From assembly GCA_016215155.1 (NCBI GenBank), contig JACRLQ010000052.1, positions 37,003 to 101,002 on the forward strand: a DNA stretch of 64,000 nucleotides. Reading direction: 5' to 3'. A program made the translations under genes and the position numbers. Within the stretch, counting starts at the first letter, position 1. Every line of letters starts with the position of its first letter. This DNA is from Nitrospirota bacterium. GTDB lineage: Bacteria; Nitrospirota; Thermodesulfovibrionia; Thermodesulfovibrionales; UBA6898. The notes below the pieces were generated by a model, which saw only the letters and a list, made by a program, of their open reading frames with translations, did not search any database and was not told the origin of the DNA. Of the stretch, positions 37,102 to 46,003 are shown piece after piece.

Positions 37102-37446
37102 TGGACCGGAGCGTTAAATCCCTGCTTTTCGTGCGCCGTATCGGCGCTTTATTTCCGCATCGGCGGCTGTCTTTACGTTGTTTATACGGCAACAGACAAT
37201 ATCTTATGTGCCTATAAGTTTAAACTATCGTGCGGGGGCTTTATTAAATAAAGCAAAGTATGTTATTTTTCATGAATTTATAAATAATTATTATCGACTT
37301 TATAAAAATAATTAAGTTTTATGGACGCATAATTTTATGTTATCTTTATACGTTTATTAAAATTAGTTATAGTTGATAGGCTAATTCTTGAAACGATCCC
37401 GATATAATTATTTATTTATAAAATCGCAGGGAAAGGAGTATTGCCG
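37102..37446. other. AT-rich gap between nap and acs operons, with a terminator
   Basis: No gene is visible. A compact hairpin GCGCCG-TAT-CGGCGC (37133-37147) followed by TTTATTT probably ends the nap operon. The remaining 200 or so bases are strongly AT-rich and should hold the acs promoter. TATAAT at 37402-37407 is a candidate -10 but lacks a good -35. No cobalamin riboswitch core is seen despite the corrinoid genes downstream. Confidence 0.45.
37133..37154 (+). terminator. Intrinsic terminator after napD
   Basis: A six-pair G/C hairpin (GCGCCG, loop TAT, CGGCGC) is followed by TTTATTT, 32 bases after the napD stop. The T tract is interrupted once, so strength is uncertain. Confidence 0.5.
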
Positions 37447-38304
37447 ATGCTGATTATAGGAGAGAAGTTAAGCATTATAGCCAAGCGAGTCAGAGAGGCT
37501 ATGATGAAGAAGGACAAAGGGCCTATCCAGGAGATTGCCACCCGGCAATGGAAGGAGGGCGCCGGCATTATCGATGCCAATATCGGGCCGGCGGAAGACG
37601 GCGGCGAAGACCTTATGCAGTGGATGGTTACCACCATACAGGAGGTAGTGCCGCTTCCGATCTGTCTCGATACCACAAACTTCAGCGCCATCGAGGCCGG
37701 GCTTAAGGTGCACAATAATGAGTGGGGAAGGCCTCTGATAAATTCGACTTCCAATGATCCCGAGAGGTTTCCGATACTCGAACTCGGCGCAAAATATAAC
37801 TCCCAGGTCATAGGGCTTACCGTCGGCAAGGGCGGTCTTCCCGCCGACGCGGAAGAGAGATGCGCAATTGCGGCCGAGATAATGGGCAGGGCCATGGAAT
37901 ATGGTGTCCCGCTCGAAGATCTTTTTCTTGATCCCCTCGTCCTTCAGATCGCGACGTCCCAGGACCACGCCCGCCATGTGATCAAGGCCATCCGCATGTT
38001 CCAGGAGATGAACGACCCGCCCATGAAGACGGTGGTCGGGCTCAGCAATATCTCTAACGGATGTCCCAAGGCCCTGCGCCCGATCCTGAACAAATATTAT
38101 TACCTGCTCCTTGCCGAAGCCGGGCTGACCGCGGCCATCGCAGACGCACACGAAATGGCGGAGGCGGAAGCCGAGAAGGCCCTGTTTGCCGAAGTCGCGG
38201 CAGGAAGGCAGATAGCCGACGCTCACAAGCAGGCCGAGATCAGCAAGACGCTGGATGTGATGATGGGCAGGACGCTGTATGCCCATTCGTATCTCGAGAT
38301 GTAG
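37447..38304 (+). CDS. acsE: 5-methyltetrahydrofolate:corrinoid/iron-sulfur protein methyltransferase AcsE
   Basis: The 285-residue protein is a pterin-binding TIM barrel: GAGIIDANIGPAEDGGEDLMQ, PICLDTTNFSAIEAGL, PLINSTSNDPERF and VVGLSNISNGCP match MeTr. It moves the methyl group of methyl-THF to the Co(I) corrinoid of AcsCD, the last methyl-branch step of the Wood-Ljungdahl pathway. I use ATG 37447 because AAAGGAG lies eight bases before it. TTG at 37441 is too close to the ribosome site. The gene heads the acsEDCBA cluster. Confidence 0.95.
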   Translation: MLIIGEKLSIIAKRVREAMMKKDKGPIQEIATRQWKEGAGIIDANIGPAEDGGEDLMQWMVTTIQEVVPLPICLDTTNFSAIEAGLKVHNNEWGRPLINSTSNDPERFPILELGAKYNSQVIGLTVGKGGLPADAEERCAIAAEIMGRAMEYGVPLEDLFLDPLVLQIATSQDHARHVIKAIRMFQEMNDPPMKTVVGLSNISNGCPKALRPILNKYYYLLLAEAGLTAAIADAHEMAEAEAEKALFAEVAAGRQIADAHKQAEISKTLDVMMGRTLYAHSYLEM

Positions 38305-38371
38305 AAGGTGTTATGAGCACTGCGATCACGAACATATTAAATTTATTGATTCATAATTGAGGAGGAGATAA

Positions 38372-39313
38372 ATGTCTTTTACACCACCAAAAGAGTCATA
38401 TCCAGGAAAAGTTTATCCCGTAACGATCGGGACAGGCGGCAAGGCGGTTACCATCGGCGGCGAGAATGTGCTGTCTTTTCATTCGTTCGAAGGGGAGACC
38501 CCGAACCGTCCGGTTATCGCGATGGAGATCCAGGACGTCCCGCCCGCGGACTGGCCTGAAAACGTGCGAAAGGTCTTCGAAGGGGTCTCCGATGATCCCG
38601 TAAAATGGGCTAAATACTGTCAGGACGAGCTCAAGGCAAAGGCGATCGCATTACGGCTTGTAGGCACACATCCTGACAGGGAGAACCGCACCCCTGCCGA
38701 CGCGGTCCAGACGGTCAAAGACGTGCTCGCGGCGGTCGATCTGCCGCTTATCATCCTGGGCAGTAACCATGCTGAAAAGGATTCAGCCGTTTTGATCGCG
38801 GTCGCCGAGGCGGCCAAAGACAGGAATTGCATTATAGGAAAGGCCCAGGAAGCCAATTATAAGACTATCGCCGCCGCCGCCATGGCCAACGGCCATAAGC
38901 TTATAGCGATGTCGGAGCTTGATATAAACCTCTCGAAACAGCTCAATATCCTTATCACTCAGATGGGGTTCGATAAGGAGAAGGTCATTACCGACCCGAT
39001 GTGCTCGGCCCTTGGATACGGTCTTGAATATACGTATTCAGTTATGGAGAGGATCAGGCTGGCCGCGCTTACCCAGAACGACCAGACGATGCAGCAGCCG
39101 CTTCTCGGCGATGTCGGGATGTATGTCTGGAAGGTCAAGGAGACCCAGGCGCCGGAGTCCGATCTGCCCCAGTGGGGAGACGCTGAACAGAGGGGCATCC
39201 TGTGGGAGGCTGAAACAGCCACGGCCCTGCTCGTAGCCGGAGCGGAGCTTGTTATCATGAGGCACCCCAGGGCGGCCGCGGTCGTAGAAAAAGTTATTGA
39301 AGAACTTGTTTAA
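38372..39313 (+). CDS. acsD: Corrinoid/iron-sulfur protein small (delta) subunit AcsD
   Basis: The 313-residue protein starts MSFTPPKESYPGKVYPVTIG after GAGGAG, and carries the CdhD/AcsD TIM-barrel segments VAMEIQDVPPADWPENV-like, ADAVQTVKDVLAAVDLPLII and DPMCSALGYGLEYTYSVMER. With AcsC it forms the heterodimer that holds the corrinoid methyl carrier between AcsE and AcsB. It is 67 bases from acsE and 13 from acsC. Confidence 0.95.
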   Translation: MSFTPPKESYPGKVYPVTIGTGGKAVTIGGENVLSFHSFEGETPNRPVIAMEIQDVPPADWPENVRKVFEGVSDDPVKWAKYCQDELKAKAIALRLVGTHPDRENRTPADAVQTVKDVLAAVDLPLIILGSNHAEKDSAVLIAVAEAAKDRNCIIGKAQEANYKTIAAAAMANGHKLIAMSELDINLSKQLNILITQMGFDKEKVITDPMCSALGYGLEYTYSVMERIRLAALTQNDQTMQQPLLGDVGMYVWKVKETQAPESDLPQWGDAEQRGILWEAETATALLVAGAELVIMRHPRAAAVVEKVIEELV

Positions 39314-39326
39314 GGAGGAATGAATA

Positions 39327-40667
39327 ATGGCTCTATCCGGCGTTGAAATATTCAAATTATTACCGAAGACTAACTGCAAGAAATGCGGTCACCCGACCTG
39401 CCTTGCATTTGCGATGAAGCTGGCCCAGAGGCAGGCCACGCTCGATCTGTGTCCTGATGTCTCCGAAGAGGCCAAGCAAAAACTCGGCGAGGCCTCCGCG
39501 CCTCCTGTCAGGCCCATCACCATCGGTTCAGGTGACAAGGCGGTCAAGATGGGAGAGGAGACCGTGCTTTTCAGGCATGACAAGAAGTTCGTTAACCCCG
39601 CGGTATTTGCCGTCGAGGTCAGGGACTCGCAATCCGAGGCGGACATCGCATCAGTATGCGCGCAGGTCATAAGTTCCGAGATCGACAGGGTTGGGCAGAA
39701 ACTGAGGATCGACGCGATAGTGATATCGAATGAGTCCGGCGACGCCGCCAAATTGGAGGCCGCCGCAAAGACCGTTGCCTCCAAAGCCGCCGGCGTCCCT
39801 GTCATTATAAGTACCACGAACCCACAGGCCGCCGAGTCGGCGGTAAAACATTTCACTGACAAAAAGCCCGTTATTTTCGGGGCAAACGCGGCCAACGTCG
39901 AGGCTATGGCCGCGGTGGCGAAAAACAATAAGGCGGCCCTTGGTATAGCCGCTGCAAACCTCGATGAGCTTTCGGTCCTCACGGAGAAGGTCAAGTCCCT
40001 CGGCGTCGAAGACATTATCATGGACTCCGGAGCTAAAAAGGCAAAAGAGATCATCGCAAACAATACCCTTATCAGAAGGGCCGCGATCAAGAAGAATTTC
40101 AAGCCGCTCGGTTATCCCATCATCAATTTCATCCAGCGCGAAGACAGCATGCATGAGGCGCTGGTGGCGACAGTGTGCGTGGCAAAATATGCCTCGATCA
40201 TAGTCTTAAGCAGCATGGAGAAGTGGAAGAACCTCGCGCTTTTTGCTCTGAGGCAGAATATCTACACTGACCCTCAGGTGCCGATGCAGGTCGAGCAGAA
40301 GATTTACAATATCGGTGATGTGAAACCGGATTCGCCCTTATTTGTTACGACCAACTTTTCCCTTACCTATTTTATCGTCTCGGGCGAGATCGAAAACAGC
40401 AAGGTGCCCTCAAGGCTGGCTGTCATGGATTCTGAGGGCCTTTCGGTCCTTACCGCCTGGGCCGCCGGCAAATTCACGGCGACAAAGATAGCGCAGTTCA
40501 TCAACGAAAGCGGCATCGAAAAGGAGGTGTCAAATAAGGAGCTTATCATCCCGGGGTATGTCGCCATCCTCAGCGGATCGATCGAGGAAAAACTTCCGGG
40601 ATGGAAGATTACCGTAGGCCCGAGAGAGGCGAACGCGATCCCTACGTTCCTTAAATCAAGGGTGTAA
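39327..40667 (+). CDS. acsC: Corrinoid/iron-sulfur protein large (gamma) subunit AcsC
   Basis: The 446-residue protein has the N-terminal [4Fe-4S] motif TNCKKCGHPTCLAFAMKLA with a later Cys (LDLC), a TIM-barrel centre (PVIISTTNPQAAESAVKHF) and the C-terminal corrinoid-binding part (FTATKIAQFINESGIEKEV, VAILSGSIEEKLPGW). The cluster reactivates the cobalt by reduction to Co(I). AAGGAGGAATG precedes the ATG closely. Confidence 0.95.
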   Translation: MALSGVEIFKLLPKTNCKKCGHPTCLAFAMKLAQRQATLDLCPDVSEEAKQKLGEASAPPVRPITIGSGDKAVKMGEETVLFRHDKKFVNPAVFAVEVRDSQSEADIASVCAQVISSEIDRVGQKLRIDAIVISNESGDAAKLEAAAKTVASKAAGVPVIISTTNPQAAESAVKHFTDKKPVIFGANAANVEAMAAVAKNNKAALGIAAANLDELSVLTEKVKSLGVEDIIMDSGAKKAKEIIANNTLIRRAAIKKNFKPLGYPIINFIQREDSMHEALVATVCVAKYASIIVLSSMEKWKNLALFALRQNIYTDPQVPMQVEQKIYNIGDVKPDSPLFVTTNFSLTYFIVSGEIENSKVPSRLAVMDSEGLSVLTAWAAGKFTATKIAQFINESGIEKEVSNKELIIPGYVAILSGSIEEKLPGWKITVGPREANAIPTFLKSRV

Positions 40668-40761
40668 GGGACTATTTGCAATTTATACTGTATATATTAT
40701 ATAAAAAATAACGAGGCTGGAGAGGTACGTAAGGTATCTCCCGCCGGTAAAAGGAGGTCAG

Positions 40762-42960
40762 ATGTCAAAGTTAATAGCATCCGCAGTCATTAGGGGGACC
40801 AATAAGCTGGTTCAACGGGTAGATGAAATGCTTCAGAAGACGATAGCTGAAAAGGGAAAGGATTATGTCTTTGAATTCCCCGACACGGCGTTCTATCTGC
40901 CGATGATCTATGCCATGACCGGGTTCCAGGTAAAAACGCTTGGTGACATGAATGTCGGACTCGGTTTTGCAAAGGAGCTCCTCCATGACGACCCCGAGGG
41001 CGAAGTCTGGAAACCCTATCTTGGCGAGGCCCTGGATTCAGGAATGGCGACCCTCTTTGCCGAGGAGATACTTCTCGCACTCAGATATATAAATGGACTT
41101 GAGCCCTGCACGGACCCTGAAACCGGGTATGTTTATAACGGCTATATTTCTGATACGATTCAGAGAAACCTGGGTGTCCAGCTGGTTGACGGTTCCATGC
41201 CCGGATTTGCCGCTATTATCGGAGCGGCCCCTACTGATGACATTGCGGTCAATATTGTCAGGGAACTGCAGGAAAAGAACATTCTGACCTTCCTCTCCGG
41301 TCAATCAAACGGAAACAGCGTGACGAAGCAGCTTCTGAAAAAGGGCGTGGAACTTGGCTGGGACGCGCGTATTGTGCCCCTCGGTCCCGACACCGAACAT
41401 ACGCTCTATGCCCTTGACTGGGCGATCAGGGCATCGCTCATCTTCGGAGGGAAGAAGCCCGGAGACTTCAAAGGGCATCTGAAATATCAGAAGGACAGGG
41501 TCTTTGCCTTCGCGATAGCCCTCGGCGAAATGGACGATATAAAGTGGGCCACCGGCGCCGGCGCCATAAACATGGGCTTCCCCGCCATGTGCGACACGGA
41601 TGTCCCGGTAATACATCCTACCGGTGTCTGTACCTATGAAGAAGTGGACAAGGAGTTCGACCATTCCAAGATTGTAAAGAGGGCGATCGAACTGCGCGGT
41701 CTCAAGATCACCGTAGAAAAGCCCCCGATCCCGGTGGCCTTCGGTCCCGCCTTCGAGGGCGAGCGTATCCGGAAGGAAGACACCTTTATCGAGTTCGGCG
41801 GGCAGAGGACCGCTGCCTTTGAGTGGGTCAGGATGCGCGAAATGGACGAGATCGAAGACAACAAGATCATTATCGTCGGCGAAAATTGGCAGGAGCGCTA
41901 TGAAAAAGGCGGACAGCTGCCGCTTGGTCTTCTTATAGAGGTGGCGGGCCGCAAGATGCAGAAGGATTTTGAGTCGGTCATCGAAAGGAAGATCCATTCC
42001 AATATCAATGAGGCCCAGGGCGTATGGCATATGGGTCAGAGGGACATAAACTGGATAAGGATCAGCAACAACGCCAAGAAGGAAGGCTTCACTCTTGAGC
42101 ATCTCGGCATAGTCAATGCGGCAATGGCCCACCACCGGTTCAAGTCCATAGTGGATAAGGTTCAGGTCACCCTGTTTATTGACGAAAAGGACGTGAAGGA
42201 GAAGCTTGTCGAGGCGCGGGCCGCCTATAAGGAGCGCGACCACAGACTCGGCAACATGACTGATGAGGCGGTCGATGTCTTTTATTCCTGCCTGCTCTGC
42301 CAGTCCTTTGCGCCCGCCCATGTCTGCGTCATCACACCCGAGAGACTCGGTCTCTGCGGCGCGTATAACTGGCTCGACGGCAAGGCCGCATACGAGATAG
42401 ACCCTACGGGGGGCAACCAGCCCATTGCCAAGGGGGAATGCCTTGATTCACGGTACGGCAGATATACAGGGGCCGATGAATACCTGAAGAAGGCCACGGG
42501 AGGCGCTGTCGAGACACTTAACCTTTATACGATCATGGAAAACCCGATGACGTCCTGCGGATGTTTCGAATGCATCATCGCGATCGTCCCGGAGGCAAAC
42601 GGGGTCATGATCGTCAACCGCGGGTTCACCGGGATGACGCCCGTGGGCATGAAGTTTTCAACGCTTGCAGGCACCGTCGGAGGAGGCGCCCAGACACCGG
42701 GGTTCATGGGTGTCGGGGTTAACTTCATTACCAGCAAGAAATTCCTTTTCGGCGACGGCGGCATAAAGAGGATCGTATGGATGCCGAAGAACCTCAAGGA
42801 AAGAATAGGCGAGGAATTCAAAAAACGTGGTGAGGAGGCCGGTGTGCCTGACCTTCTGGATAAGGTAGCTGATGAGTCGATCTGCGAGGACTCTGAAAAA
42901 CTGCTTGAGCATATGACGGCAGTCGGTCATCCCGCGCTTTCGATGGATTCGATAATTTAA
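40762..42960 (+). CDS. acsB: CO-methylating acetyl-CoA synthase AcsB
   Basis: The 732-residue length equals that of the clostridial enzyme. The A-cluster ligands are visible: CLLCQSFAPAHVC with a following LGLC (about residues 509-530) for the [4Fe-4S] part, and SCGCFECI (about 597-604), whose C-G-C binds the proximal and distal nickel. It joins CO, the methyl group from AcsCD and CoA into acetyl-CoA. The start is ATG 40762 after AAAGGAGGTCAG. acsA follows by 20 bases, consistent with the AcsA2B2 complex. Confidence 0.97.
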   Translation: MSKLIASAVIRGTNKLVQRVDEMLQKTIAEKGKDYVFEFPDTAFYLPMIYAMTGFQVKTLGDMNVGLGFAKELLHDDPEGEVWKPYLGEALDSGMATLFAEEILLALRYINGLEPCTDPETGYVYNGYISDTIQRNLGVQLVDGSMPGFAAIIGAAPTDDIAVNIVRELQEKNILTFLSGQSNGNSVTKQLLKKGVELGWDARIVPLGPDTEHTLYALDWAIRASLIFGGKKPGDFKGHLKYQKDRVFAFAIALGEMDDIKWATGAGAINMGFPAMCDTDVPVIHPTGVCTYEEVDKEFDHSKIVKRAIELRGLKITVEKPPIPVAFGPAFEGERIRKEDTFIEFGGQRTAAFEWVRMREMDEIEDNKIIIVGENWQERYEKGGQLPLGLLIEVAGRKMQKDFESVIERKIHSNINEAQGVWHMGQRDINWIRISNNAKKEGFTLEHLGIVNAAMAHHRFKSIVDKVQVTLFIDEKDVKEKLVEARAAYKERDHRLGNMTDEAVDVFYSCLLCQSFAPAHVCVITPERLGLCGAYNWLDGKAAYEIDPTGGNQPIAKGECLDSRYGRYTGADEYLKKATGGAVETLNLYTIMENPMTSCGCFECIIAIVPEANGVMIVNRGFTGMTPVGMKFSTLAGTVGGGAQTPGFMGVGVNFITSKKFLFGDGGIKRIVWMPKNLKERIGEEFKKRGEEAGVPDLLDKVADESICEDSEKLLEHMTAVGHPALSMDSII

Positions 42961-42980
42961 CGGTTTAAAGGAGGTATAAA

Positions 42981-44951
42981 ATGGCAAAAGATAAAAATGT
43001 AAGGACTGCGGAACTAGGCGCGGAACAGGTCATGGTAAATATGGCGGGCATCGAGACCTGCTTCGACAGGGCCGGAAAAATGAAACCCTGCCCCATAGGG
43101 CATGAGGGCGCCTGCTGTAAAAACTGCTATATGGGCCCCTGCCGGCTTGTCGGCAAGAATGCCGAGGAAGAGGCCCGCGGCGTCTGCGGCGCTTCCCTTC
43201 CGGTGGTGGCGGCGCGCTACATCGCAAGGATGGTGGCGGGCGGCACTGCCGCGCATGGCGACCATGGAAGAGATATGGTCTTTACGCTCCTTGCGGCCGC
43301 CGAAGGGCACGCCAAGGACTTCGGGGTCAAGGATGTAAAAAAGCTGTACAGGACGGCCGATATCCTCGGGATCGAATTTGAGGGCAGGCAGGTCAATGAT
43401 GTTGCGAAGGACGTCGCCAACAAGCTCATAGAGGATTTCAGCAGGCAAAAGGGTGAGATGAACTTTCTGAAACGGGCGCCCCAAAAGACCCAGGAACGCT
43501 GGAAGAAATACGGCATCGTACCCCGGGGCGTTGACAGGGACACTGTCGAGGTGCTGGACAGGACTACAATGGGCATGGACGCAGACCCTGATTCGATCCT
43601 TAATGCCGCCCTTAAATGCGCCCTTGCAAACGGCTGGGGCGGCAGTATGATCTCGACGGACATTACCGATATTCTTTTCGGCACACCGACCCCTGTTAAG
43701 GCGGAGGCGAGTCTGGGCATATTCAAGGAGGACGAGGTAAACATAATCGTCCACGGGCATGAACCTACACTTGCCGAGATGATCGTGGAGGCCGTGACCG
43801 AGCCCGAGCTGATAGAGTATGCGAAGACAAAGGGGGCCAAGGGCATTAACCTGGGCGGGATGTGCTGTACCGCAAATGAGGTGCTCATGAGGCACGGCAT
43901 TGCGACGGCAGGAGGTTTTACCAACCAGGAGCCCGCGATCATGACCGGCCTGGTCGACGCCTTCACCGTCGACGTACAGTGCATCATGCCTTCCATCGTC
44001 GACGTTGCAAAACATTTCCATACGAAGGTCATCACTACATCCGATAAGGTCAGGATCCCCGGCGCCCAGCACATATCCTTTGACGAACATATAGCAAAGG
44101 AGCAGGCGCGCCAGATCGTAAGGATTGCGATCGACAATTTCCCAAACAGGACGAAAAAAGGCAGCCACGTAACAACGAAGTTCCCGATGATAGGCGGCTT
44201 CTCTCATGAATATATCGAGTATATGCAGGGCGGCACTTGGAGAGGGTCTTTCAGGCCGCTCAACGACGCCATTATGGCCGGAAGGGTACGCGGCGTCGTG
44301 GGACTGGCCGGTTGCGACAACCCCAGGTGGCCTTCCACGGGGATCCATAAATATCTTGCGACGGAACTCATCAAAAACGACGTACTGATCGTATCGACCG
44401 GCTGCAGTTCGGCTGCGTGCGGCGGTGTTGGGTACCTGACGCCGGAAATGGCCCTTGAAAATGCGGGCCCCGGACTCAGGGAGGTCTGTGAGGCGATAGG
44501 AATTCCCCCGATTCTTCATCTCGGGGCCTGTGTCGATAATTCAAGGATTCTTACGATCGCCAGCGCGATGGCGGCCGAAGGCGGTCTCTCCGACGAAATC
44601 GGCGGCATGCCGGCCGTCGGTATAGCCCCTGAGTGGATCACGGAGAAGGCCGTTTCGATAGGCTTTTACTTTGCGGCCTCTGGCGTTCCTGTCATCTTCG
44701 GCGGGGATTCTCCCGTCATAGCCTCAAAAGAGGTCAACAGGATCATGACCGAGGTCTGGTTTGAAAGGTTCAAGGGCGCTCTTCACTTCGAGCCCGATCC
44801 CGAGAAGATGCTGGCGCTTGCACTGGATTATATCGACAAGGCCAGGGAGAACCTGAAGCTCAAAAAGTATGAGCCCGGCAAATTCGGGACGGAGAAGGTG
44901 CTTATGGACATGGCCGCCCGCCGTGAGATCAGGGGGCACGCCGGCCTGTAA
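42981..44951 (+). CDS. acsA: Ni-Fe-S carbon monoxide dehydrogenase catalytic subunit (AcsA/CooS)
   Basis: The 656-residue protein has the N-terminal cysteines for clusters D and B (CPIGHEGACCKNCYMGPCR) and the C-cluster ligands spread through MIVEAVTEP...GINLGGMCCTANEVLMRHG, VDVQCIMPS, VVGLAGCDNPRW, VSTGCSSAACGGVGYL and LHLGACVDNSR. It interconverts CO2 and CO and supplies CO to AcsB. The nickel-insertion ATPase CooC is not in this cluster. A strong terminator follows 30 bases after the stop. Confidence 0.97.
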   Translation: MAKDKNVRTAELGAEQVMVNMAGIETCFDRAGKMKPCPIGHEGACCKNCYMGPCRLVGKNAEEEARGVCGASLPVVAARYIARMVAGGTAAHGDHGRDMVFTLLAAAEGHAKDFGVKDVKKLYRTADILGIEFEGRQVNDVAKDVANKLIEDFSRQKGEMNFLKRAPQKTQERWKKYGIVPRGVDRDTVEVLDRTTMGMDADPDSILNAALKCALANGWGGSMISTDITDILFGTPTPVKAEASLGIFKEDEVNIIVHGHEPTLAEMIVEAVTEPELIEYAKTKGAKGINLGGMCCTANEVLMRHGIATAGGFTNQEPAIMTGLVDAFTVDVQCIMPSIVDVAKHFHTKVITTSDKVRIPGAQHISFDEHIAKEQARQIVRIAIDNFPNRTKKGSHVTTKFPMIGGFSHEYIEYMQGGTWRGSFRPLNDAIMAGRVRGVVGLAGCDNPRWPSTGIHKYLATELIKNDVLIVSTGCSSAACGGVGYLTPEMALENAGPGLREVCEAIGIPPILHLGACVDNSRILTIASAMAAEGGLSDEIGGMPAVGIAPEWITEKAVSIGFYFAASGVPVIFGGDSPVIASKEVNRIMTEVWFERFKGALHFEPDPEKMLALALDYIDKARENLKLKKYEPGKFGTEKVLMDMAARREIRGHAGL

Positions 44952-44980
44952 CCTCAAAGCCTTTATTTGTCTTTAAATGG

Positions 44981-45008
44981 GCCCCTGCTTCGGCAGGGGC
45001 TTTTTTTT
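44981..45008 (+). terminator. Strong intrinsic terminator of the acs operon
   Basis: GCCCCTGC (44981-44988), tetraloop TTCG, GCAGGGGC (44993-45000), then eight T. This is a textbook rho-independent terminator. Confidence 0.95.
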
Positions 45009-45079
45009 GTGCGCCTGACTGTTCACGATAGTGGGAGTTGCTTGTATTGTGGTAGAATTAATCAAGAGGTTCAAATACT

Positions 45080-45610
45080 GTGAAACAATTATACTCATAT
45101 GCCATCTTTGTCCTGATAATACTGATGGTAATGATGCAACTTTCAGTCCCTGGCCCTGCATCTGCCTTACAGCCAGGCGAAAGCGCCCCTGAATTTTCAC
45201 TGACAGACCTCAGCGGGAAACTCCATGGGCTCGCTGACTACCGGGGGAAGGTCGTTATCGTCAACTTCTGGGCAAGCTGGTGCCCTGAGTGCATCCTGGA
45301 GATGCCGTCCCTGAATGCCCTCTACGAAAAAAACAGAAATAACGGTCTGGTAGTGCTCGGTATTACCTCAGACAGAAAAAAAGAGACGGTCCTTGAGGTC
45401 CTCAAAAGGACGCCGGTCACGTATCCGATACTGCCGGATACGACCGGCGGTATCTTCATCAGGCAATACACCGTTATAGGATTGCCGACGACCTATGTCA
45501 TAGACAGAGGCGGGGTCATCGCCGAAAAGATAATGGGCAGGACCGATTTCGGCTCGGCATCTTTTGCCGGAAAGCTCCGGGACCTGTTTAATTCAGGGAG
45601 GACAAAGTGA
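45080..45610 (+). CDS. TlpA/ResA-like exported thioredoxin-family protein
   Basis: The 176-residue product starts with GTG and a signal/anchor segment (YAIFVLIILMVMMQLSV). The thioredoxin-fold domain has the AhpC/TSA-type start APEFSLTDLSGKLHGLADYRGKVV, the active site FWASWCPECILEMPSL (CPEC), and the cis-proline GLPTTYVIDRGG. It is periplasmic or membrane-anchored, probably reducing apocytochromes or other thiols, useful in a cytochrome-rich cell. It overlaps the following lipoprotein gene by four bases. Confidence 0.9.
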   Translation: MKQLYSYAIFVLIILMVMMQLSVPGPASALQPGESAPEFSLTDLSGKLHGLADYRGKVVIVNFWASWCPECILEMPSLNALYEKNRNNGLVVLGITSDRKKETVLEVLKRTPVTYPILPDTTGGIFIRQYTVIGLPTTYVIDRGGVIAEKIMGRTDFGSASFAGKLRDLFNSGRTK

Positions 45611-45954
45611 AGACATATACAGCGCTTCTTGCGGCGGTTTTAAGTGCCGTATTTCTTATGGGATGCGGAGCGACCACCTTCATCATAAGCAAGGACAACC
45701 GGGCTTATTATCTTGGAAGAAAGAGTGACAGTCTGCATAGGATGATCTGCTTAAGCGGCGACCTCGAGGCGGTGCTTGCGGAGACTTCTATCCCGGATGA
45801 CCTCAAAAAAGACCTCTATCGCTATAACTGTACGGATGAGAGGTCGAAGGAAAAGGTCGTCGCCCTCTATAGCTATCTTACCCCTGAAGAGAAGCTGGAG
45901 CTTCAGTCCGCCTTCAGAAGGCACGGCTACACGATCAATTACGTCCCCTGCTGA
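45607..45954 (+). CDS. Small lipoprotein of unknown function
   Basis: The 115-residue product has a signal peptide with a lipobox (VFLMGC), so it should be lipid-anchored. The mature part (DNRAYYLGRKSDSLHRMICLSGDLEAVL) is helical with Cys at RMIC, YNCTD and the very last residue. I do not recognise the family. The start GTG overlaps the TlpA-like stop, which points to a shared role. Confidence 0.75.
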   Translation: MKTYTALLAAVLSAVFLMGCGATTFIISKDNRAYYLGRKSDSLHRMICLSGDLEAVLAETSIPDDLKKDLYRYNCTDERSKEKVVALYSYLTPEEKLELQSAFRRHGYTINYVPC

Positions 45955-45964
45955 GGATAGCCGA

Positions 45965-45990
45965 CGCCCCCGGTCGGGGGCGGAAAAAAA
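45965..45990. other. G/C-rich hairpin between convergent genes
   Basis: CGCCCCCG pairs with CGGGGGCG around two central bases (45965-45982) and is followed on the plus strand by seven A. It lies between convergent genes. A T tract is missing on the 3' side in both directions, so it is not a canonical terminator, although such a stable stem could still halt transcription. Confidence 0.4.
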
Positions 45991-46003
45991 TAACGGCGGA
46001 TGT

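Noticed and set aside
43014..44519. A 501-codon open frame antisense to the CODH gene, and similar long antisense frames at 41305-42321, 33063-33905 and 37468-38286
   Set aside because: They lie wholly inside well-identified genes on the other strand, have low-complexity or unrecognisable translations, and arise from the codon bias of the true gene.
45965..45990. G/C hairpin as an intrinsic terminator
   Set aside because: The A run follows rather than a T run on the plus strand, and on the minus strand the T run precedes the stem, so neither direction has the canonical order. Listed as a plain hairpin.
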